This document shows, one piece after another, positions 46,041-53,582 of a DNA stretch of 64,000 nt. How positions within the stretch are numbered: position 1 is the stretch's first letter; each line of letters opens with the position of its first letter. This DNA comes from an uncultured Pseudanabaenaceae cyanobacterium (GTDB taxonomy: Bacteria; Cyanobacteriota; Cyanobacteriia; Pseudanabaenales; Pseudanabaenaceae): positions 1 to 64,000 of the forward strand of contig CALGKB010000003.1 in the NCBI GenBank assembly GCA_937927915.1. The letters run 5' to 3'. The translations under genes were made by a program, and so were the position numbers. The notes below the pieces were generated by a model that worked only from the letters and a program-made list of their open reading frames with translations, did no database searches and was not told the DNA's origin.

Positions 46041-46250
46041 CTACTCCCAATAGTGACCATACATACTTTTAATCTCAGGCTTGATTGTTTCTACTAACTC
46101 AGTTTTACAATATCCTAATACCCACCGCTTTGCATCATTCATGCCTCTTACAGTCATTTTTAGCCTTACCCCTCCATCTGCCAGTTCCTCTAAAACTTGG
46201 GTTGGATGCCATCTTCTTTCTATAATGTATGGAGCTAGAAGTGTTGAATG
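46041..46250 (-). pseudogene. C-terminal fragment of a WYL-domain regulator
   Basis: A 69-codon stop-bounded frame on the reverse strand, ending TAG four bases before the cas3 ATG. It reads APYIIERRWHPTQVL, LADGGVRLKMTVRG and AKRWVLGYCKTELVETIKPE, the C-terminal extension of WYL-domain transcription regulators, a type often found at the head of I-E cas operons. The N-terminal HTH and WYL core are missing; upstream lies the transposase relic, which probably disrupted the gene. Confidence 0.75.
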
Positions 46251-46324
46251 TCAGGAAAGAGGTAGAAAAAAAGGAGCCAGAAATGGTATCCTAGCTCTGA
46301 TAAATAGCAAACAAACTTGAGTTT

Positions 46325-46935
46325 ATGTTAAAACAACTGCGGCAACTTATCAAGCCCTTGCTAAAACTTCTACCCCAAAATGATTATCCTGTTTTGCATT
46401 CTCAACTCTTTGTCCTCCTCTGGATACACTTCATTTTAGATGCAAGAGTCTTTACAATGAGGGGCTTATTCTTTCTCTTAAATCATCTCAGCTTTAAGGT
46501 GGATATATCTACCTTTTCTAAAGCCTGTAAGCATCGTAGTACTGCACCATTTCAACGCATTTTAAGAGAGTTGCAACAGCACCTGAAAAGACAAAACTAC
46601 GGAGAGCTTAAGCATTTATTTCCTCTGGATTCTACTATCATATTTGGCAACAGCAAGTATACCAAGTAAAACTATCCCTTTGCTTTGATATAAATGTAGG
46701 TAACATTGGTGATGAGATAATTACTGTTGGGCAAACTAATGACCACAAAATTGGTAAGCTTGTCATCGGAATGATACCGGAAGATGCCCTTGGCATAATG
46801 GATAGAGGTTTTGCTTCTTGGAAATTAATCGATGAAATGTGCGACAGAAATACATTGTTTATTGTACGGATTAGAAATAACATGAAACTCAATCCAAACA
46901 GTCCTAATGCACGGGTGGTTCAAATTTTTTTAATG
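46325..46935 (+). pseudogene. IS4-type transposase relic
   Basis: Two frames together give part of a DDE transposase of the IS4 group. Frame 1 (ATG 46325): RQLIKPLLKLLPQ, FVLLWIHFILDARVFTMRG, and HLFPLDSTII with the first catalytic Asp. Frame 2 (from about 46645): QQVYQVKLSLCFDINVGN, TNDHKIGKL and MIPEDALGIMDRGFASWKL with the second catalytic Asp in MDRGFASW. A deletion with frameshift joins them, and the C-terminal third with the catalytic Glu is missing; the homology ends where the CRISPR-like repeat at 46936 begins. I could not identify terminal inverted repeats or target-site duplications. Confidence 0.82.
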
Positions 46936-46975
46936 GTTTCCAATCGATCGCGTTCCCCAGCGAGTGGGGAGAGAC
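46936..46975 (-). CRISPR. Solitary CRISPR-repeat-like element of a second class
   Basis: On the reverse strand the 40 bases start GTCTCTCCCC, form a CCCCA/TGGGG stem around CTCGC, and end with ATTGGAAAC, the 3' handle style of the 35-37-nt repeats of cyanobacterial type III and I-D arrays and unlike the I-E repeat at 43355. Only one copy is present and no cas gene of that type is in the window. It abuts the truncated end of the transposase. Identification is by form only. Confidence 0.45.
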
Positions 46976-47158
46976 TTCCTTAGAAAGACCACGCAGAGAG
47001 GATTCTACAGGCAATTTCCGAGGGATAGGCAACAACTATAGCTGAGAATATTCAATCTCTGGTCTAAATGTACCTCAAAGTCCCTCCCAGGTCAAGTTTG
47101 AGGGATACGACGAAAAAACTAGGTTTCTCACGATCGAGCCACGTTTGGCAAGCCTGTC

Positions 47159-48829
47159 GTGCCTGCTGAGATTGTCGAAGCAGAGCCTGTCGAGGTCAGA
47201 CAGTGGACAACTCCCTATCAGCGTCCTATATTGACTCAGGGGCAAAAATGGGTAGAAAAGGTGCAAAACCGATCGTTATTAAATATTGCTGGCATTGTGG
47301 GCATTGCCACACTCCTAAGTAAAGTGATGGGCTTAGTGCGCCAAGTGGCGATTGCCTGGGCATTTGGGGTAGGAGAAGCAGTGGATGCTTACAACTATGC
47401 CTACGTCATTCCTGGCTTTTTGTTAATTTTGTTGGGGGGTATTAACGGACCCTTTCACAGTGCCATTGTCAGTGTCATTGCCCGTCGTCCCCAGTCAGAA
47501 GCTGCTGTAATTATTGAGACTGTAAACACGATCGTGGGTTGCTTTCTCATCTTTCTAACTATATTGTTGATTATTTTTGCCGAGCCAATTACCGACCTGT
47601 GGCAGGGCTTAAATACCAGTGACGTGGGCTTGACGACAAAAGCGATCGCGGTGGAACAACTGCGCATTATGGCACCGATGGCATTGCTAGCGGGTTTGAT
47701 TGGCATTGGCTTTGGTGCCCTCAACGCTAACCAGCAGTATTGGCTCCCTTCCATTAGTCCCATCTTTTCCAGTGTGGCAGTAATTGTGGCAGTGGGTATC
47801 TTTGCCCTGGGCGATCGCTCCGATGTCTGGCAGGGGGGGCGCTTACTGGCATGGGGTACGCTAGCGGGGGCAATTCTACAGTGGTTGGTCCAAATACCAG
47901 CCCAAATCCGATCGGGATTGGGGGGACTACGGCTGCGGTGGCAAGTGCATCATCCCGGCGTGCAGGAAATTTTAAGCATCTTGCTCCCTGCTACCCTCTC
48001 CTCTGGCTTGCTCTACATCAATGTCAATGTCGATCTCTTTTTTGCTGCCTACATTCCCCAAGCAGCAGCAGCCCTGGGCTATGCCCAACTACTAGTGCAA
48101 ACCCCCCTGGGACTGACGTCCAACATGATTTTGGTGCCCCTCATGCCCCTCCTCTCCCGCTTAGCCACCCCAGAACACCTGCAGGAGCTGAAAGAACGCA
48201 TCCGCCAGGGATTGATTATTACAGCCTTGACCATGTTGCCCCTCAGTGCCCTCCTCATTGCCCTAGCAAACCCTATCGTGTCCCTCATCTACCAACGGGG
48301 CAAATTTACGGGAGCAGCCGCCGAATTTGTGGCAGCAGTCCTTGTGGGCTATGGCGTAGGAATGTTTGTCTACCTGGGGCGGGACGTCCTGGTACGCGTA
48401 TTCTATGCCCTGGGGGATGGCACAACTCCCTTCCGTCTGAGTGTATTGGGGGTAGGTCTCAATGCCCTCTTCGACTGGCTATGGGTGGGGCAACTGGGAG
48501 CACCCGGCTTAGCAGTGGCAACAGCATCAGTAAATTTAATTTCCGTGATCCTGCTATTGCTGGTCCTGACCCAGAAATTAGGGGGATTACCCCTGGGCAA
48601 CTGGTTTGCCCCCATTGGTATAATTGGGTTAATAAGTGGCATCGGCGGACTAGTGAGCTGGAGCATTCACCACTACTTACCCCCTGTCGCCAACTTTTGG
48701 TGGCAGTGTGGCAGCCTGGGTTTAGCGGGGGGAGCCGGACTACTCACGATCGGAGTCCTTCTGTTGCCCCTGCGGTTGCCAGAGGTGGAGCTACTGCTCA
48801 GCCAAGTGCGGCGGCGGTTAAAAATCTAG
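47159..48829 (+). CDS. murJ: Lipid II flippase MurJ
   Basis: A 556-residue member of the MOP/MviN family that moves lipid II across the membrane for peptidoglycan growth. Fourteen hydrophobic segments; landmarks are [37 protein letters not shown] and [14 protein letters not shown], close to MurJ's usual R-x-x-A-I-A-x-x-F-G and N-G-x-F-x-x-A sites. The start is uncertain: the GTG at 47159 gives a 30-residue polar N-terminus before the first helix; no strong ribosome-binding site is visible. The 3' end overlaps rbcR by 12 bases. Confidence 0.93.
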   Translation: MPAEIVEAEPVEVRQWTTPYQRPILTQGQKWVEKVQNRSLLNIAGIVGIATLLSKVMGLVRQVAIAWAFGVGEAVDAYNYAYVIPGFLLILLGGINGPFHSAIVSVIARRPQSEAAVIIETVNTIVGCFLIFLTILLIIFAEPITDLWQGLNTSDVGLTTKAIAVEQLRIMAPMALLAGLIGIGFGALNANQQYWLPSISPIFSSVAVIVAVGIFALGDRSDVWQGGRLLAWGTLAGAILQWLVQIPAQIRSGLGGLRLRWQVHHPGVQEILSILLPATLSSGLLYINVNVDLFFAAYIPQAAAALGYAQLLVQTPLGLTSNMILVPLMPLLSRLATPEHLQELKERIRQGLIITALTMLPLSALLIALANPIVSLIYQRGKFTGAAAEFVAAVLVGYGVGMFVYLGRDVLVRVFYALGDGTTPFRLSVLGVGLNALFDWLWVGQLGAPGLAVATASVNLISVILLLLVLTQKLGGLPLGNWFAPIGIIGLISGIGGLVSWSIHHYLPPVANFWWQCGSLGLAGGAGLLTIGVLLLPLRLPEVELLLSQVRRRLKI

Positions 48830-49780
48830 TTGATCTGTCAGTTGTAGGTTTGCCACACTTTCATCGCGGAACATAGGCAGAATATGCTGGCAGAAAGCCT
48901 CCGTTGCCTTGGAGCGATAGCGCTGGGGATTCATAATTTGCACCAACAAGCGGCGAATCACCATTCCCTCGATCGGTACCCTTGCTAGCACCCCCAACTC
49001 CAACTCCTTTTCCAGAGCCGTAAGAGGCAAGAATGCCGCTCCCAAACCCGCCTGGACAGCACTCTTAATCGCCTCGATCGAATTTAGCTCCATCGTCACC
49101 GGCAATTGGCGGGGCACCACGCCATTTTTCGTCAGCACCTGGTCAATCACCTTCCTGGTCGTGGACTGGGCATCCAAGACAATAAACTGCAGGTTATACA
49201 ACTCCTCCCGCGCGATGCACTCCCGCTGTGCCATAGCATGATCTTTCGGCACCACCAAAACAAACTCATCAAGGGCATAGGGGACAATCTCCAGGGCGTG
49301 GCGTAACTCTGGCGGAATCTCCCCCCCCACAATTGCCAAATCCACCTGCCCATTCATCACACTCCAAGCCGTGCGCCGCGTGGAATGCACGTGTAAATGT
49401 ACTTGCACATCTGGATAATGTTGGCGGAACTGCCCGATCAGGCGGGGCATAAGATAGGTACCAGTTGTTTGGCTTGCCCCAATCACCAGCGTCCCCCCGT
49501 GCAAATTCTGCAAATCCTCGATGGCACGGCAGGTTTCCTGGCAGAGATTCAAAATCCGTTCGCCGTAGTCAATCAATAACTTACCCGCCTCGGTCAACTG
49601 CGCCCTGCGCCCGCCACGGTCAAAAAGTGGTACATTGAGTTGGCGTTCCAGATGTTGCACCTGCAAACTCACCGCCGGCTGTGACACAAACAGACTGTCC
49701 GCTGCCCGCTTAAAGCTACCTTCTACAGCGATCGCCTTCAAAATCCGCAGTTGGTCAAGGGTAAAAGGAATGTCAGTCAT
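48818..49780 (-). CDS. rbcR: LysR-type regulator RbcR (Rubisco operon regulator)
   Basis: A 320-residue LysR-family regulator from ATG 49780. The HTH region [37 protein letters not shown] (read in pieces) and the effector-domain motifs [44 protein letters not shown] and [21 protein letters not shown] are close to the RbcR/Ycf30 branch, which activates rbcLXS and related carbon genes, rather than NdhR or CmpR. The start codon shares the palindrome CATG with the start of the divergent gene at 49779, so their control regions interlock. Confidence 0.88.
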   Translation of the reverse strand: MTDIPFTLDQLRILKAIAVEGSFKRAADSLFVSQPAVSLQVQHLERQLNVPLFDRGGRRAQLTEAGKLLIDYGERILNLCQETCRAIEDLQNLHGGTLVIGASQTTGTYLMPRLIGQFRQHYPDVQVHLHVHSTRRTAWSVMNGQVDLAIVGGEIPPELRHALEIVPYALDEFVLVVPKDHAMAQRECIAREELYNLQFIVLDAQSTTRKVIDQVLTKNGVVPRQLPVTMELNSIEAIKSAVQAGLGAAFLPLTALEKELELGVLARVPIEGMVIRRLLVQIMNPQRYRSKATEAFCQHILPMFRDESVANLQLTDQLDF

Positions 49781-50090
49781 GGACTCTAACCAAACGATCG
49801 AAAAACTCATTACTGGGGGTATTTTGGTGATGGCTAGGCGATGCCCACCCCGCAGTTGCGGTAGATTTCAGCAGCTTAGCCCCCCCCAAAGGGAGAAACT
49901 GGGACAAAAGTGTATAGAGTTTGCTAGCCCTCTATCCCACTACGATACCCTGGAATTTCACTATGGGGATCAAAATCTCATTCTATACAAAATTCCTGTC
50001 CACCTCCTAGTGCTTACCTACAATAGCCCCAAACTCTCCCCCCAGATACTAGAAACTCTCCTGCCTACACTACAAAATTTCCTCACCTGA
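49779..50090 (+). CDS. Hypothetical protein divergent from rbcR, 103 residues
   Basis: ATG 49779 follows AAGGA at 49765-49769 by nine bases; the longer in-frame reading upstream lies inside rbcR and is its shadow. The product ([22 protein letters not shown] ... LQNFLT) contains [17 protein letters not shown] and [22 protein letters not shown] do not recognise a family. Its start codon overlaps the rbcR start on the other strand. No membrane helix; two to three Cys without a clear motif. Confidence 0.65.
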   Translation: MDSNQTIEKLITGGILVMARRCPPRSCGRFQQLSPPQREKLGQKCIEFASPLSHYDTLEFHYGDQNLILYKIPVHLLVLTYNSPKLSPQILETLLPTLQNFLT

Positions 50091-50126
50091 TTATGCTATA
50101 TTTAGCCCAGGCACCATGATCAGGGC

Positions 50127-50558
50127 ATGGCAGACACTTTTATCAAGATGCAGATTTCGATCCCCCCCATCGAAGGGGTAGAGGATATTCCCGTTGCGGC
50201 AGTGGAAGCCCTGGCTGCCAAGATGGGGTTTAGCCCCGATCGGGTACAAGACATCGCCCAAGCCCTGACGGAAGCCTGTGTCAACGCCATTATTTACAGC
50301 GATTCCGATGCGGATGTAGAAATTGTGATCCTGGCGTGCCAAAATAGTCTAATATTAGAGGTTAGGGACAAAGGTCCTGGCTTTGAGCCGGATGCCGTGC
50401 CCCCTCCCAATTTTGAGCTGATTTCAGAAATGGGAGTAAAAAATGGCGGTTTCGGTATCCATATGATCAAAGCACTAGTTGACAAACTAGAGATCGAGTC
50501 CTCTAATAAGGGCACAGTAGTCCGCATGAGTACCTTCTTGTCCAAGGCAGATAACTAA
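50127..50558 (+). CDS. Anti-sigma factor / serine kinase, RsbW type
   Basis: A 143-residue GHKL-fold protein. The N-box helix reads DIAQALTEACVNAIIYSDSDAD, the G1 box RDKGPGFEPD and the G2 region NGGFGIHMIKALVDKLE, as in RsbW/SpoIIAB-type kinases that hold a sigma factor and phosphorylate their STAS antagonist. The following STAS gene starts two bases after its stop, making a partner-switching pair. Which sigma factor or other output is bound is not visible. Confidence 0.9.
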   Translation: MADTFIKMQISIPPIEGVEDIPVAAVEALAAKMGFSPDRVQDIAQALTEACVNAIIYSDSDADVEIVILACQNSLILEVRDKGPGFEPDAVPPPNFELISEMGVKNGGFGIHMIKALVDKLEIESSNKGTVVRMSTFLSKADN

Positions 50559-50559
50559 C

Positions 50560-50910
50560 ATGACTCATTCCTCTTTTCTCCAAGACGAGTTAAAAATTTC
50601 CTCCAAGGAAGAAGACAACAAAGTTACCCTCAAATTAGAGGGTGCGCTCAGTGCTACCACGGTGCCCTACTTTCGCCAAACGGTGCAGCCCTACCTCGAT
50701 CGTCCTGTGGCGGAGATTATCTTGGACTTTGCAGGGGTCACTAAAGTTGTTAGTCGGGGCGTGGGGGCAGCCATCGATGTGGCGGTACAGATTAAAAAGA
50801 TTGGCGGCAGGATGCGGGTGGAAAACATTGGCAAGTTTAGTCGCTCCCTCTATATCCAGGGGGTCCACCTCGTAGCGGATGTGCCTGAACTAGAGGGATT
50901 TGAGCCGTAG
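50560..50910 (+). CDS. STAS-domain anti-sigma-factor antagonist
   Basis: A 116-residue STAS protein. VTLKLEGALSATTVPYFRQTV and AEIILDFAGVTKVVSRGVGAAIDVAVQIK mark the domain. The usual phosphorylation loop D-S-S-G reads V-S-R-G, so a Ser remains at the expected site but the preceding Asp is replaced. Unphosphorylated antagonist would bind the RsbW-type kinase encoded just upstream and free its target. Confidence 0.88.
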   Translation: MTHSSFLQDELKISSKEEDNKVTLKLEGALSATTVPYFRQTVQPYLDRPVAEIILDFAGVTKVVSRGVGAAIDVAVQIKKIGGRMRVENIGKFSRSLYIQGVHLVADVPELEGFEP

Positions 50911-50920
50911 GGGAATGCCC

Positions 50921-51682
50921 CTACTCTTTTTGGTGGGAAAACTGGTAAGCTCCTAACCAACCGAGGATAACAGATAGCCCCAAAAGCACTACAAAGGTAT
51001 GCCAGGGGGGGACACCCCCTTCTAAAACAGCACGTAAACCTATACTGGCGTGGGTGAGGGGTAAAAGGTAAACGATCGGTTTCAGGACAGCAGGCAGCTG
51101 GGCAGGTTCAAAAAATGTCCCCCCTAAAAAAGACATGGGCACAATCAAGAAATTGTTGTAAAGACCTACTGCCTCCAGAGAACGCACCCGCAGTCCCACA
51201 ATCACCCCCAAACCCGCAAACACCATAGAGTTGGCAAACACCACCAACAAAAACAGGGGATGGAGGAAATACCAATTCCCCGACACCAACAGTCCCACGA
51301 TCGCCAGGGTAAAGGCAGTAATTCCTCCCCGGGTCACCCCCGCCAGCATTTTGCCTAGGTAGAGGGAGAGAGGATGGACAGGGGCTATTAACAATTCTTC
51401 AAAAGTCTTACTGTAAAGCCGATCGCCGCAGACGGAAAAAGTAGTTCCCCCAAAGCTGATGGTCATGGAGGAGAGGGCAACCATCCCCGGCAGGATGAAG
51501 AAGAGGTAATTCCCCCCGCTAACTTTGATGTCGATCGTGTTACCTAAACCAAAACCAAAGGCAATGATGTAAATCATGGGGGAGATCAGCCCTGAGGCAA
51601 TTACCTGGGGTAACCGCACCCGTAAATCCAGCCAATCTCCCCACCAAACGGTCAAACTGTCCTGCAGGATGTAACTAAGCAT
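50921..51682 (-). CDS. ABC-2 type transporter permease
   Basis: A 253-residue permease with six membrane helices of the ABC-2/NodJ family: LISPMIYIIAFGFGLG, PGMVALSSMTISFGGT, SKTFEELLIAPVHPLSLYLGKML, and LGGTFFEPAQLP with LLPLTHASIGLRAVL. Such permeases export polysaccharides, lipids or drugs with a separate ATPase; no ATPase gene is adjacent, so it is an orphan half-transporter here. Start overlaps the stop of the preceding small gene. Confidence 0.88.
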   Translation of the reverse strand: MLSYILQDSLTVWWGDWLDLRVRLPQVIASGLISPMIYIIAFGFGLGNTIDIKVSGGNYLFFILPGMVALSSMTISFGGTTFSVCGDRLYSKTFEELLIAPVHPLSLYLGKMLAGVTRGGITAFTLAIVGLLVSGNWYFLHPLFLLVVFANSMVFAGLGVIVGLRVRSLEAVGLYNNFLIVPMSFLGGTFFEPAQLPAVLKPIVYLLPLTHASIGLRAVLEGGVPPWHTFVVLLGLSVILGWLGAYQFSHQKE

Positions 51683-51867
51683 TAACTTCGGGAAGCTAAG
51701 CGCTCAAACTCTGCCTGGGCTGATTGTAACATTTGTTGGCGGCTGTCTTGACAATTGCGGATGGTGAGAGAGGGGACAAGGTTGCGGGCTTGGAGAGCCA
51801 TATGCAGCTGCAGGTTAGCCACATAATCACTGAGAGCTTCTTTCTGGGTTAGGTGCATATCACTCAT
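51682..51867 (-). CDS. Small helical protein upstream of ABC permease, 61 residues
   Basis: Starts at ATG 51867 and its stop overlaps the permease start by one base (TAATG-type junction), which supports it as a real gene. The product (LTQKEALSDYVANLQLHMALQ... ASRS) is a soluble amphipathic helical protein with one Cys. Family not recognised. Confidence 0.6.
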   Translation of the reverse strand: MSDMHLTQKEALSDYVANLQLHMALQARNLVPSLTIRNCQDSRQQMLQSAQAEFERLASRS

Positions 51868-51940
51868 CTATCCTAGGTTGTAAAAATAAGTATAAAGCAC
51901 CTACATCCATAACTCAGATAAATGCAATAAACCTTTACAA

Positions 51941-51955
51941 GGGGGAAGACCCCCC
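51941..51955 (-). terminator. Hairpin after amt
   Basis: GGGGG-AAGA-CCCCC lies six bases past the amt stop on the reverse strand. The stem is strong, but the following bases are only weakly T-rich, so termination efficiency is uncertain. Confidence 0.4.
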
Positions 51956-51960
51956 AGTGA

Positions 51961-53436
51961 TTACTCGATCGTTTCTAGGGCAAAGCCGCTGTAAGCTTCC
52001 ATGCCGTGTTCCCCTACATCTAAGCCTTTTAATTCCTCTTCTTTTTCCACCCTGAGGCCCCCTGTGACAGCGGCAATCGCTAACCAAGCAACAAAACTAA
52101 AGATAGTGGTGAATGCTCCCACCGTGAGGATACCGACGATTTGGGGAATGAGGGCATCCAGGCCGCCCCCTAGGAGAAAGCCCCGCGCTGGTCCAGTTCC
52201 TGCCTGTAGGATAAAGTCATTGCCAATATCAGCCTTTGGTCCTACTGCAAACAGACCGACTGCTAGGGTACCCCAGATACCGCAGACCAAGTGAACGGAG
52301 GTAGCACCAACGGGGTCATCAATTTTAATTCTGTCAAAGAAGCCGACGGCGAATACAACCAAGATGCCCGCAATAATACCAATCAGCGCCGCCGCAGGCA
52401 AAGTGACATAGGCGCAGGGAGCAGTAATTGCCACCAGTCCTGCCAAAATACCGTTAATAATCATGGACAAGTCGGGCTTGCGTAACGCTAGCCATGCCGT
52501 CACCGTAGCGGCTAAACCCCCTGTGGCTGCTGCCAGGTTGGTAGTTAGAGCAATGTGAGCAATCAAGCGCCCATCCAGTGCCATAGTAGAGCCAGGATTA
52601 AAGCCAAACCAGCCCAACCACAGAATTAGACAGCCCAAGGTGGCGGAAGTCATGTTGTGCCCAGGGAATGCCCGCACACTGCCATCTTCCCCGTAGCGCC
52701 CTAGGCGGGGTCCCAGTAAACCAGCGCCCACCAAGGCTGCCCAGCCTCCAACGGAGTGCACAACCGTAGAACCAGCAAAGTCCCAAAAGCCAATCCCTGC
52801 TAACCAGCCACCGCCCCATACCCAGTGACCGGTAATGGCATAGGAAATCGCCACTAACAAAAAGCTGAAAAGCAAAAATGCCACAAATTTAATCCGCTCT
52901 GCTACTGCCCCAGAAACGATCGTGGCAGCTGTTCCCGCAAACGCCAATTGGAACAGAAACTTTGCCTGCAGAGGTACCCCTGTCCAGTTGAGGGCACTGA
53001 ATACTCCCTTATAGGCATTCCCTTGAGCGGGGCTATTGTCTTGCCCTGTCAAAAAGAAACCCTGGAGACCAATAAAGGCGTTGCCATCGCCAAACATAAA
53101 AGCAAAACCTACCATCCAAAAGGCAACGGTGGCAATAGCAAAGACAATGAGGTTTTTCGCCAAAATATTGACGGCATTCTTGCGCCGACAAAAACCCGAT
53201 TCTACCAAGCCAAAGCCCGCATTCATAAAAAACACAAGGAAGGCAGCTACTACTACCCACAGGGTATCTAAGCCAACCTTGAGGTCTGCCATCATCTGTT
53301 CGGGAGTAGGGCTATCCTGGGCACCAGCGGCATAGACCCAAAACACTCCAATCAAAGCGGCAAAGGGTAAACATACCCGCCAATTGACCTTGCTGCGTTG
53401 CAGCTTGCGCCTACTAAACGATCGTGCTGATAACAC
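51961..53436 (-). CDS. amt: Ammonium transporter Amt
   Basis: A 491-residue Amt/Rh-family channel. A signal-like N-terminus (about 20-42) is followed by eleven helices; landmarks are [23 protein letters not shown], the substrate-gate and twin-His region [17 protein letters not shown] and [19 protein letters not shown], and the C-terminal tail [20 protein letters not shown], the helix blocked by the PII protein GlnK/GlnB. The start is GTG 53436 with AAGAGG eight bases before; no ATG fits. An NtcA-type box lies about 60 bases upstream. Confidence 0.94.
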   Translation of the reverse strand: MLSARSFSRRKLQRSKVNWRVCLPFAALIGVFWVYAAGAQDSPTPEQMMADLKVGLDTLWVVVAAFLVFFMNAGFGLVESGFCRRKNAVNILAKNLIVFAIATVAFWMVGFAFMFGDGNAFIGLQGFFLTGQDNSPAQGNAYKGVFSALNWTGVPLQAKFLFQLAFAGTAATIVSGAVAERIKFVAFLLFSFLLVAISYAITGHWVWGGGWLAGIGFWDFAGSTVVHSVGGWAALVGAGLLGPRLGRYGEDGSVRAFPGHNMTSATLGCLILWLGWFGFNPGSTMALDGRLIAHIALTTNLAAATGGLAATVTAWLALRKPDLSMIINGILAGLVAITAPCAYVTLPAAALIGIIAGILVVFAVGFFDRIKIDDPVGATSVHLVCGIWGTLAVGLFAVGPKADIGNDFILQAGTGPARGFLLGGGLDALIPQIVGILTVGAFTTIFSFVAWLAIAAVTGGLRVEKEEELKGLDVGEHGMEAYSGFALETIE

Positions 53437-53494
53437 CTCTAAACCTCTTGAACCTAATTATGCTCTATCTCAACAAACCCAGGGGCAGGAATTT

Positions 53495-53508
53495 GTATTG
53501 GATGTTAC
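53495..53508. promoter_or_regulatory. NtcA-type box upstream of amt
   Basis: An exact GTA-N8-TAC, the consensus of the cyanobacterial nitrogen regulator NtcA, lies between the divergent amt and ppc genes. For amt, a CATAAT -10-like hexamer (reverse strand 53457-53462) stands 32 bases further on, about ten more than the classic NtcA spacing. The site is symmetrical and could act on ppc as well. Confidence 0.65.
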
Positions 53509-53582
53509 AGGTGTTAAGAAAGTCTTAAGTCATTTCGTTAAATCTGTCACATTAGTAACCGTCGGACCTAGTATATTGATCA

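Noticed and set aside
43402-46060. A functional CRISPR-Cas system
   Set aside because: Cas1e, Cas6e and Cas3 are broken, Cascade genes are absent and only one repeat remains.
46081-46320. 79-codon plus-strand frame before the transposase
   Set aside because: It is antisense to the WYL-regulator fragment and has no family resemblance.
47841-48876. Long plus-strand frame inside murJ (341 codons)
   Set aside because: Out-of-frame shadow of murJ with Pro/Ser/Gly-rich nonsense composition and no domain.
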